A DNA stretch of 64,000 nucleotides from Pedobacter insulae (GTDB taxonomy: Bacteria; Bacteroidota; Bacteroidia; Sphingobacteriales; Sphingobacteriaceae): positions 248,001-312,000 of the forward strand of contig NZ_FOPP01000003.1 in NCBI RefSeq assembly GCF_900113525.1, in the 5' to 3' direction. Under the pieces are notes generated by a model. It had not been told where the DNA came from, searched no databases, and saw nothing but the letters and a program-made list of their open reading frames with translations. Every line of letters starts with the position of its first letter. Position 1 is the first letter of the stretch. Shown piece after piece: positions 27,074 to 35,220 of the stretch. Both the position numbers and the translations under genes were made by a program.

Positions 27074-28486
27074 TTAACTTAATACTTCCGTATCCTCTGC
27101 CTGATGCGAGATTACCTTTTGATCTGTAATCAAGAAGTTTGCCAATCCTCCAATTATTAATGAAGTACCCGCTAATAGCATTGCATTAATTACCGCTTCG
27201 CCGAAAATTGCTTGGTATAAATAATTTAAACCACCAGTTGCAGCGATAATTTGAGGAATTACAATAAACATATTAAAAATCCCCATATAAATCCCCATTT
27301 TTTTTGGATTTATCGCACTCGACAACATGGCGTAGGGCATTGAAAGAATGCTCCCCCATGAAATACCTATCAATATAAAGGAACAGATAAGGTTTTGTGG
27401 ATTCTCTATAAAGTACATCGAAATAAACCCTAGCCCCCCAGCAATTAAACTAGCCATATGAATATACTTTCTATTGATCCGTTTCTTTGCCGCATAAAAT
27501 GTAAGCAATAACGCGAATGCCATGGATGATAAACCATACATCCCCATATAGGAGCCTACTAAGTCTGCAGCATCATTATAGGCCTTATTAGCTTGCATAA
27601 AAGATGCTTTAGAGATTTCATTGGTTAAATCGAACGCTGTTTCTACCGGAGCAGGCGCATTAAACACATGAGTTGTTAATGCGGGTGTAGCGAGGCTCCA
27701 CATGGCAAAAAATGCAAACCAACTAAAAAACTGGATAACCCCCAAAAGCTTCATGGTTTTAGGCATCCTACCTATGCTGTTTCCAATTTCCTTCATGCCT
27801 TTTACCAGCCCTTTGCTTTCTTCATTCTCCTTTTTAAACTCTTCCAAATCATCAGGTGGGTACTCTGAAGTTGTAAATATGGTATAGAGCACAGACAACA
27901 GGAACACCACTCCCCCAATACCAAATGCAATCTTTACAGACAAAGGTACCACCCCTGGTAGCGCTTCGTTTGAAACTCCCAGTTGGTTAATTAACCAGGG
28001 TAAATTACTTGCCACCCAAGTGCCAATACCAATAATCAAGGTTTGCATCACAAAGCCATAAGAGCGTTGCGAATCGGGCAATTTGTCGGCTACTAAAGCT
28101 CTAAAAGGCTCCATAGTGATGTTAATGGATGCATCTAAAACCCATAAACACCCCGCTGCAACCCACAGCACCGGTGAGTTAGGTAAAAAGAACAAGGTTA
28201 TAGTACTTAAAACAGCACCAATTAAAAAGAAAGGTTTTCTACGCCCCCATCTTACATTCCAAGTGCGATCGCTAAGATATCCGATAATGGGTTGCACCAA
28301 TAGTCCAGTTAATGGAGCGGCAATCCATAGGGCTGGAATACTATCCTGACTCGCGCCTAAGGTTTGAAAAATCCGCGACATAAATCCACCTTGCAAGGCA
28401 AAGCCAAACTGGATACCTAGAAAGCCGAAGCTCATATTAAAAATACTCCAAAAGGAGAGTTTTGGTTTACGTTGAAAGTTGGTCAT
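27074..28486 (-). CDS. MFS sugar transporter (maltose/maltodextrin type)
   Basis: This 470-residue protein has about 12 hydrophobic segments and belongs to the major facilitator superfamily, sucrose/maltose-like (SLC45-like) group. The sequence GYLSDRTWNVRWGRRKPF between the second and third segments is the family's loop signature. In Bacteroidota such transporters bring maltose or short maltodextrins through the inner membrane. Here it sits between periplasmic GH13 enzymes, GH65 phosphorylase and pgmB upstream and GH31 downstream, which supports that substrate. The gene lies 14 bases upstream of GH31 and 22 bases downstream of the amylase lipoprotein gene. Confidence 0.9.
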   Translation of the reverse strand: MTNFQRKPKLSFWSIFNMSFGFLGIQFGFALQGGFMSRIFQTLGASQDSIPALWIAAPLTGLLVQPIIGYLSDRTWNVRWGRRKPFFLIGAVLSTITLFFLPNSPVLWVAAGCLWVLDASINITMEPFRALVADKLPDSQRSYGFVMQTLIIGIGTWVASNLPWLINQLGVSNEALPGVVPLSVKIAFGIGGVVFLLSVLYTIFTTSEYPPDDLEEFKKENEESKGLVKGMKEIGNSIGRMPKTMKLLGVIQFFSWFAFFAMWSLATPALTTHVFNAPAPVETAFDLTNEISKASFMQANKAYNDAADLVGSYMGMYGLSSMAFALLLTFYAAKKRINRKYIHMASLIAGGLGFISMYFIENPQNLICSFILIGISWGSILSMPYAMLSSAINPKKMGIYMGIFNMFIVIPQIIAATGGLNYLYQAIFGEAVINAMLLAGTSLIIGGLANFLITDQKVISHQAEDTEVLS

Positions 28487-28508
28487 AAGATGGTTGTTTC
28501 GTTGGTGG

Positions 28509-30332
28509 TTAAAACTCTAATATTACCGCACTGGTTGCTGGCATATTAATTGCCAAGCCATTATTTATATTTTCCGTTTTTAATATTGTTCCCGTTAGCA
28601 GGTCCTTGAAAGTAATTGCTTTGTTGTTAATGTTAAATGCGGTTAAAACATCATCTGGCAACCTTACCTTTAGCTTAACTGCTTTCCTATTAAAATTTGT
28701 TAAAATAAGCACTTGCTTTGTTGGTGTATACCTAAGATAGGCATATACTTTATCATTGAAGCCCTGAGATGATTGGTTTGCTGCAAGTAGTTCATAAAAA
28801 TCGCCTCTGCTAATAGCCTCATGTTTTTTAGCTATTGCAATAAGCTTTGCATAAAAATTCCGTAGTTTTTGATCATCCTCATCTAATTTACCTCCATCAA
28901 AAGCACCATTATTCATCCACAACTGATGCTTTGGCATTCCCCAATAATCAAAAATTGTCGACCGACCATCGTCTCCTCCAAAACCTTCTATGCCAAGCCC
29001 CGCCTCCCCTACTTCCTGTCCATTGTAAATCATTACCGGTCCTGACGCTAGCGTCGCCGTTATAACCATACCTGGCACCGCATACAAGGGATTACCCGCA
29101 AATGCTTTGGAAGCGATACGCGTTTCGTCATGGTTTTCTAAAAATCTAAGCATGTGTTGCGAAAAGCCATTACTTTCCTTTCGCCAAACAAAGCTAATAT
29201 CCTTTACAGTAGCTTTCTTATCTGCCATTATAAGCCTTTTCAGTCCATCATATAAGCCAACCTTATCATACAAAAAATCAAACTTCCCATTTACGAGAAA
29301 GTTTTTATATTCATTTCTATCATAAGCTTCGCCAATAAAAATGAGGTTAGGATATTGCTTTTTCAAATCCGTAATAACCCAATTCCAAAATTCAACAGGA
29401 ACCATCTCGGCTACATCACATCTAAACCCATCTATTCCTTTCGAAGCCCAAAAACCTAAAATATCACGCATCTTTTTCCAAACCGGGGGCTGGGGTAAAA
29501 AATGTTTGGTATTGTTTTTCTGTATATCTACACCATAATTTAATTTAATAGTTTCAAACCAGTCATCCAGACTTGGATCCGATTTAAATACATTATTTCC
29601 AGTAGCTTTAGCTGGATACTCATTAAATTTGCCGTCCTTCAGTGGATGCTGATAGTGCTCCCCTCCAGGGATATAGCCTGTAGGTACTACAAACTTTTCA
29701 TTCGGAATATAATAGAAGTCATTGTTAGGATCAAAGCTTTTGCGAGGATCATCATTCGCTCCAAAATTTTCTACTCCATCAGGTTTTACATCCGAATGGT
29801 AGGTTCTCGCTACGTGATTTGGTATAAAGTCCATCAAGACTTTTATTCCCGCTGCATGCGTCCGGTTAAGAAGCGCTTCATACTCTGCCATTCGGTTATT
29901 TACCTCAACTGCAAGATCCGGATCTACGTCGTAATAATCTTTAATCGCATAGGGAGATCCTGCCTTACCTTTCACTACGTCTGGGTCGTCTAATTTAATT
30001 CCAAACTCACTATAGTCTGTCATGGTAGCATGCTCAATTACGCCAGTGTACCAGATATAATCTACGCCAAAATTCTTTAAAGCAGTTAAAGCCTTTTCAT
30101 CAATATCATTAAACTTACCGCTTCCATTTTCGTTAATGGAACCATAGTAAGTATTTGTTGTATTTTTATTTCCAAAATAACGTACCAATGCTTGGTAGAT
30201 AATGATCTTTTTATCTTCGGTTTTTTCATTTAGTCTTTGATTGGGATCAAGCATTTGTATTTTATTTTCACTCATACAAGCCAATAAACTTGTTACCATA
30301 ACAAGTATTAATATGCTACTAAACGTTTTCAA
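28509..30332 (-). CDS. GH13 alpha-amylase family lipoprotein
   Basis: This 607-residue GH13 enzyme carries a lipobox (SLLAC, Cys19), so it is probably attached to the outer or inner membrane. The start is TTG at 30332, and its first bases overlap the stop of the preceding GH65 gene (TTGA), which favours translational coupling; the next Met is inside the signal peptide. Conserved GH13 regions are seen: VLMDFIPNHVA, GFRCDVAEMV (nucleophile Asp), FIGEAYDRN (acid/base Glu) and FLENHDETR. It likely trims maltodextrins or starch fragments before transport. Exact specificity cannot be assigned. Confidence 0.92.
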   Translation of the reverse strand: MKTFSSILILVMVTSLLACMSENKIQMLDPNQRLNEKTEDKKIIIYQALVRYFGNKNTTNTYYGSINENGSGKFNDIDEKALTALKNFGVDYIWYTGVIEHATMTDYSEFGIKLDDPDVVKGKAGSPYAIKDYYDVDPDLAVEVNNRMAEYEALLNRTHAAGIKVLMDFIPNHVARTYHSDVKPDGVENFGANDDPRKSFDPNNDFYYIPNEKFVVPTGYIPGGEHYQHPLKDGKFNEYPAKATGNNVFKSDPSLDDWFETIKLNYGVDIQKNNTKHFLPQPPVWKKMRDILGFWASKGIDGFRCDVAEMVPVEFWNWVITDLKKQYPNLIFIGEAYDRNEYKNFLVNGKFDFLYDKVGLYDGLKRLIMADKKATVKDISFVWRKESNGFSQHMLRFLENHDETRIASKAFAGNPLYAVPGMVITATLASGPVMIYNGQEVGEAGLGIEGFGGDDGRSTIFDYWGMPKHQLWMNNGAFDGGKLDEDDQKLRNFYAKLIAIAKKHEAISRGDFYELLAANQSSQGFNDKVYAYLRYTPTKQVLILTNFNRKAVKLKVRLPDDVLTAFNINNKAITFKDLLTGTILKTENINNGLAINMPATSAVILEF

Positions 30333-32650
30333 TGCGTAAAAGATTTAAGGAACACTTCAATAGTTTTCTTTCCAGATAACTCTACATTTTCTCCAAAAAT
30401 ATTTAGTGTTAAATTATGAGCGCTATTGCTTGCCAAACTAACTTTTTCATGATCTACGTTCACTGTAATCGTCGTCCCTCTAAATCCTATTTTAAAAGTG
30501 TACGATTTCCAGTTTTTGGGTAACACTGGATAAAGATGTAATTGATTATGTTTTATTCGCATTCCACCGAAGCCTTCCACCACACTTAACCAAGTGCCAG
30601 CCATGGAAGTGATATGCAAACCATCCTCTGTATCGTTATTATAATCGTCTAAATCTAAGCGTGAAGTACGCAGATAAAATTCGTAAGCACGATCTAAATC
30701 GCCTAATTTGGCAGCAATAATCGCGTGCACACAGGGCGACAATGAGCTTTCGTGTACCGTTCTTGCTTCATAAAAATCATAGTTTCTGCGGATTGTTTCG
30801 ATGTCGTAATCTTCTTCGAAGAAATAAATTCCCTGTAAAACATCGGCCTGTTTAATAAAGCAAGATCTCAGAATTCGATCCCAACTCCATTTCTGATTGA
30901 GCGGGCGATCACTATCGGGCAAATCTTTTACTAAAATTTGCTCTTTATCTAAATAACCATCTTGTTGCAAGAAAATCCCCAGGTTTTTATCTTCAGGATA
31001 ATACATTTGATCAATGATTGCCTGCCAATTAGCGACTTCTTCCTCAGCTTTAAACTTTGTCTTCGTTAAAATCTGGGCAAACCTCTCCGGGTCCTGCTCC
31101 TCAGCCTCTTCCATAGCTTCAATGGTATATTTTAGGCACCAGGTAGCAATCGTACTGGTATACCAGTTGTTATTTATGTTGTTTTCATACTCATTTGGAC
31201 CAGTAACGCCGAGCATTACAAACTTTTTCTTTTCAATGCTCCAGTTTACCCGCTGTGCCCAAAAACGAGCAATGCCAATGAGTACTTCTAGTCCGTACTG
31301 TACTAAATAACTGTTTTCGCCCGTATAACGGATGTAATTAAAAATAGCAAAGGCAATAGCCCCATTACGATGAATTTCTTCAAAGGTAATTTCCCATTCA
31401 TTATGGCATTCTTCGCCGTTGATGGTAACCATTGGATACAAAGCTGCTCCATTGGTAAAGCCTAGCTTGGCGGCATTTTCAATCGCTTTTTCCAAGTGCT
31501 TATAACGGTAAATCAGCAAGTTTTCTGCTACTTTTTGGTCGGCTGTTGCCAAATAAAACGGCAAACAATAAGCTTCCGTATCCCAGTAGGTTGAACCGCC
31601 ATACTTTTCACCTGTAAAGCCCTTTGGTCCAATGTTTAGTCTTGCATCTTCTCCCGTATAAGTTTGATGCATTTGGAAAATATTAAATCTAATTGCCTGC
31701 TGTGCTGCAATATCGCCTTCAATAATGACATCACCATGTTCCCACTTCTTCTTCCATGCCTCTGCCTGTTCCAGCAACATTTTATCAAAACCCTTTGCAA
31801 CAATTCGCTTAAGTGTTCCAAGTGCCGCTTCGGCAAGTTCTTCTCTTCTATAGTTCTCTGATGATAGGTTTACGGCAAACTTGTAAATACTGGTCGCTTG
31901 ATTCTTTTTTGTCTTCACTATAAATCGCTGCGACACACATTTTTCCTTCGAACCATAGGTTGGTTTTTGATTTAAGGCATGACCGTCTTGCGAAATGTGC
32001 GTATGCATTCCGGAAGTTACCCAGAAAGTAGTTTTTTTAGTCTCCATGGTTAGCCATGCAAACTCGCCTACTGCAGAATCAACGACATTCCAAAATTGTT
32101 CGTCGTAGTTTGAGTCTTGATTGCTAACATCTCCGTCAAGTATTGACTCAACTTCAATCTCTCCGTCGAAATTACGAGGTGTTAAGGTATATTTTATTGC
32201 TCCTGCTTCATCATCAACAATGCTACAAAAGCGAACCGCCTCAACATCGAGAACGTTCCCATTTTGTAGTTCAACACTAAAGGTTCTGGTTAATGTACCT
32301 CCCTGCATATCCAGTACCCTTTTGAAATCAAGTACTTTAGCTGTATGCAGATCCAAAATTTCTCCATTCACCTTAATATTTATACTGATCCAGTTCACAG
32401 CATTCAACACCTTAGCAAAGTATTCCGGATAGCCATTTTTCCACCAGCCTACGCGGGTTTTATCCGGGTAGTATACACCTGCCACATAATTACCCTGCAA
32501 GGTTTCGCCACCGTAGTGCTCTTCAAAATTAGCGCGCTGACCCATGCGGCCATTTCCAATACTAAATATACTTTCTGAAATCTTATTTAGACTTGGATCA
32601 AAACCCTCCTCAATAATATTCCACTCACTATGTTTGATATAATTCTTCAT
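30329..32650 (-). CDS. GH65 glycoside phosphorylase, probable maltose phosphorylase
   Basis: This 773-residue family 65 enzyme has an N-terminal beta-sandwich, a linker and an (alpha/alpha)6 barrel followed by a C-terminal beta sheet. The general acid is Glu487 in GVTGPNEYENN, the same number I recall for the Lactobacillus brevis maltose phosphorylase. GGSTYWDTEAYCLPFYLAT is another family hallmark. With the beta-phosphoglucomutase gene immediately upstream, the likely reaction is maltose plus phosphate to glucose and beta-glucose 1-phosphate. Other GH65 disaccharide substrates (kojibiose, trehalose) cannot be excluded. It lies 2 bases after pgmB and overlaps the amylase gene by 4 bases. Confidence 0.92.
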   Translation of the reverse strand: MKNYIKHSEWNIIEEGFDPSLNKISESIFSIGNGRMGQRANFEEHYGGETLQGNYVAGVYYPDKTRVGWWKNGYPEYFAKVLNAVNWISINIKVNGEILDLHTAKVLDFKRVLDMQGGTLTRTFSVELQNGNVLDVEAVRFCSIVDDEAGAIKYTLTPRNFDGEIEVESILDGDVSNQDSNYDEQFWNVVDSAVGEFAWLTMETKKTTFWVTSGMHTHISQDGHALNQKPTYGSKEKCVSQRFIVKTKKNQATSIYKFAVNLSSENYRREELAEAALGTLKRIVAKGFDKMLLEQAEAWKKKWEHGDVIIEGDIAAQQAIRFNIFQMHQTYTGEDARLNIGPKGFTGEKYGGSTYWDTEAYCLPFYLATADQKVAENLLIYRYKHLEKAIENAAKLGFTNGAALYPMVTINGEECHNEWEITFEEIHRNGAIAFAIFNYIRYTGENSYLVQYGLEVLIGIARFWAQRVNWSIEKKKFVMLGVTGPNEYENNINNNWYTSTIATWCLKYTIEAMEEAEEQDPERFAQILTKTKFKAEEEVANWQAIIDQMYYPEDKNLGIFLQQDGYLDKEQILVKDLPDSDRPLNQKWSWDRILRSCFIKQADVLQGIYFFEEDYDIETIRRNYDFYEARTVHESSLSPCVHAIIAAKLGDLDRAYEFYLRTSRLDLDDYNNDTEDGLHITSMAGTWLSVVEGFGGMRIKHNQLHLYPVLPKNWKSYTFKIGFRGTTITVNVDHEKVSLASNSAHNLTLNIFGENVELSGKKTIEVFLKSFTH

Positions 32651-32652
32651 GT

Positions 32653-33306
32653 CTATGATAAAGTTTGCAATTTTTCAATTGTCATTTCAGCCAGTCCGCT
32701 AACTACTAGGTCAGCCTCTTTAAGTACTTCTTCTTTTCCTATTCCAACAGCTTTCATTTTACCTGCCTTTGCCGCTTCCACCCCTGCAATTGCATCCTCA
32801 AAAACGACACATTCATGCGGCTCTACTGCCAATGCTTTCGCCCCCGCTAAAAACACCTCTGGATCCGGCTTGGATTTCGTAACCTTATTGCCGTCTATTA
32901 ATACATCAAAATAGCTAGTTAGCCTAATCTGATTTAAAATCATTTCAGAGTTTTTACTTGCCGAACCTAAAGCTATTAAATAATTATGCTCCTTTACTGT
33001 CGCTAAAAACTCCTTTGCTCCTGGGAGTATTTCACTTGGTGTCATTTCCTTAATCATCGCTACGTACCACTTATTTTTTAAAGCAGCCAGCTCTTCCATT
33101 TCCAGTTCAGTTTTATATACTCCACCCCAGCTTAAGATTATTTTAAGCGATTCTACCCTACTAACACCTTTTAGCTCCTCATTTTGTTCTTCAGTGAAAT
33201 CAAATCCCAATTTATTAGCTAATCTGCGCCATGCCTTGTAGTGGTACACCGCAGTATCTACAATAACACCATCAAGATCAAAAATGCATGCTTTAATTTT
33301 ACTCAT
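32653..33306 (-). CDS. pgmB: Beta-phosphoglucomutase
   Basis: This HAD-superfamily enzyme converts beta-glucose 1-phosphate to glucose 6-phosphate. I chose the ATG at 33306, one base after the stop of the upstream GH13 gene; the longer frame would need a TTG inside that gene. The 217 residues start with ACIFDLDGVIVDT, giving nucleophile Asp10 and acid/base Asp12. LGSASKNSEMIL and SKPDPEVFL follow, with VVFEDAIAGVEAAKAG near the end. It sits between the GH13 and GH65 genes with gaps of 1 and 2 bases, the classic partner arrangement for a maltose phosphorylase. Confidence 0.95.
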   Translation of the reverse strand: MSKIKACIFDLDGVIVDTAVYHYKAWRRLANKLGFDFTEEQNEELKGVSRVESLKIILSWGGVYKTELEMEELAALKNKWYVAMIKEMTPSEILPGAKEFLATVKEHNYLIALGSASKNSEMILNQIRLTSYFDVLIDGNKVTKSKPDPEVFLAGAKALAVEPHECVVFEDAIAGVEAAKAGKMKAVGIGKEEVLKEADLVVSGLAEMTIEKLQTLS

Positions 33307-33307
33307 A

Positions 33308-35149
33308 TTATTGAAGTTCAAGTATAAAAGTCCCTTTCGCCGGAATTTCTATAACATCAAGAGCCACTCTTTCATCAGTCACAATATTTACACCAGTTTT
33401 TAACTTACCAATTCTTTCTTCAAACCGCTTGGTATCGAGTTTTTCAGCGGTATCATTTGTGTTCATCATTACCATCACTGTTTTTTGATCATTGTATCTA
33501 AAGTAAACATACATTCCATTTTCGGGTACGTACTGCATCAGTTTACCATTTTGTAGTACTGGATTATGCTTTCGGTAATTAGCTAACTTTTTAACAAAGT
33601 TGAATGCTTCAGTTTCCTTTTTATTTCTCCCTTCTGCAACAAATTTGTCAGTTTGATCATTTGGCCAGCCACCAGCAAAATCTTCACGAACTTTACCATC
33701 GGGATTTGCGAAGTTCTTCATCAAAACCTCCGTTCCGTAATACAACTGTGGGATACCCCGAAGAGAAAGCAATAAGATTACTCCTGACTTAAATTTTTCA
33801 TAATCTTCACCAACTTTAGATAAAAATCGGTCCGTATCATGGTTATCCAAAAAAAGCACATTACGGGTTGGGTCCTTGTATTGATAGTCACTTGCCAAAA
33901 CTGTGTACAACTTGTTTACTCCGTCTGTCCACCCAAACTTGCCGTTTAGCGTTTCGTTAATTGCAAAATACGTTTGAAAATCTGTGACACCCTGCAGGTG
34001 GGTATTAATTGGCTGATTGGCTGTCCTTCCTTCCGTAAAAAAAACCTGATTGGCTGTTCCATGTACCCAGGTTTCCCCAAAAAATGTAAATTTAGGAAAC
34101 TCTCTTGTTACTGCCTTTGCCCATTCTGCCATATAGTTAAGGTCATTATAGGCATAAGTATCTAACCTAAAGCCATCCAACCCTGCAAATTCTATCCACC
34201 AAATATGGCTTTGGGTAATATAATTTCTAACCAAGGGATTATCTTGGTCAACATCCGGCATGTGTTTATCAAACCAACCATCAGTCATCAGTTTTTGATC
34301 TGCCTTTGAGGCATAAGGATCAAATATCGCTTGATCTTTATAGGTTGTTCCCGTATATTTTGGCCATTGATGAAACCAGTTGTTGGCCGGCGGATCCAAA
34401 AAAAGAAAGTGTTGGTCGCCCATATGATTGTGCACCAGATCTTTGATCATTTTCATTCCTCTTTTATGACATTCGTCCACCAGCTTTTTATAAAGTAAAT
34501 TGGTTCCATACCGGCGATCTATTTGATAGTTTTCGGTATTGGCATAGCCATGATAGGAGGTTTTATATTCATTATTTTCTAACACTGGGTTTAACCATAA
34601 GGTTGTTACGCCTAAATCCTGCAAATAAGGTAATTTATTGATGATACCTTGGATGTCGCCCCCGTGACGATGGTACATTGAATCCCTATTAAGACTCATA
34701 TCTTTCATGCCTTCCACCCTATCGTTGCTCACATCGCCATTAGCAAAGCGGTCTGGCATAATTAAATAGATCAAATCTTTATTGGTTACTCCCTCAGTAC
34801 GATTTGTTCTAGATTTAAGTTCGTAATTATATTTCATCACCCTTTCACCACTTTTGCTAAACAATATTGGGAACGTTCCCGGCTTTGTAGCTGAAGAAAT
34901 TTGAAGGTTTAAGAAAAGATAATTAGGGTTTTCAACTTTTTGTACACTAACCAACTTTACGCCAGGGTAATTTAGGCTAACGCTCCTATCGGCAATTTTG
35001 TTACCTCTAACTAATAACTGAAGGGATTGGTTCTTGAAGCCTACCCACCAATTCATGGGTTCAATTCTTTCGATATTAGGCAGCTGCGCCAACAGGATCT
35101 GAGCCTGCGCCGACAAGAATAAGGCTATTAAAATTATTCTCTTTATCAT
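33308..35149 (-). CDS. GH13 neopullulanase/cyclomaltodextrinase-like periplasmic enzyme
   Basis: This 613-residue exported GH13 enzyme has a signal peptide (LIALFLSAQAQILLAQ). An N-terminal beta domain (about 25-110) of the cyclomaltodextrinase-N kind precedes the barrel. Catalytic regions are FRLDTYAYNDL (nucleophile), FFGETWVHG (acid/base) and FLDNHDTDRFL. A short C-terminal beta domain ends the protein. The arrangement matches SusA-type neopullulanases of Bacteroidota, which cut maltodextrins in the periplasm. It is the first enzyme gene after the TonB receptor and is separated from it by a strong hairpin. Confidence 0.92.
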   Translation of the reverse strand: MIKRIILIALFLSAQAQILLAQLPNIERIEPMNWWVGFKNQSLQLLVRGNKIADRSVSLNYPGVKLVSVQKVENPNYLFLNLQISSATKPGTFPILFSKSGERVMKYNYELKSRTNRTEGVTNKDLIYLIMPDRFANGDVSNDRVEGMKDMSLNRDSMYHRHGGDIQGIINKLPYLQDLGVTTLWLNPVLENNEYKTSYHGYANTENYQIDRRYGTNLLYKKLVDECHKRGMKMIKDLVHNHMGDQHFLFLDPPANNWFHQWPKYTGTTYKDQAIFDPYASKADQKLMTDGWFDKHMPDVDQDNPLVRNYITQSHIWWIEFAGLDGFRLDTYAYNDLNYMAEWAKAVTREFPKFTFFGETWVHGTANQVFFTEGRTANQPINTHLQGVTDFQTYFAINETLNGKFGWTDGVNKLYTVLASDYQYKDPTRNVLFLDNHDTDRFLSKVGEDYEKFKSGVILLLSLRGIPQLYYGTEVLMKNFANPDGKVREDFAGGWPNDQTDKFVAEGRNKKETEAFNFVKKLANYRKHNPVLQNGKLMQYVPENGMYVYFRYNDQKTVMVMMNTNDTAEKLDTKRFEERIGKLKTGVNIVTDERVALDVIEIPAKGTFILELQ

Positions 35150-35157
35150 GTTTAATT

Positions 35158-35206
35158 TGGTTAAAATAAAGTCAAGCTCCCCTACATTGGCAGAGGGGAG
35201 CTTGAC
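35158..35206 (-). terminator. Strong hairpin between TonB receptor and GH13 gene
   Basis: A perfect 13-base stem, GTCAAGCTCCCCT (35171-35183) and AGGGGAGCTTGAC (35194-35206), has a 10-base loop. On the minus strand it is followed by TTTATTTTAA. It starts 14 bases after the receptor stop codon and lies only 22 bases before the GH13 start codon, leaving no room for a normal promoter after it. It could terminate, attenuate, or stabilise the receptor message. Confidence 0.85.
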
Positions 35207-35220
35207 AAATTTAATAATAA

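Noticed and set aside
29646..29993. Plus-strand open frame of 115 codons in the GH13 lipoprotein gene
   Set aside because: It is antisense to a gene with intact catalytic regions, with no start signal or domain of its own.
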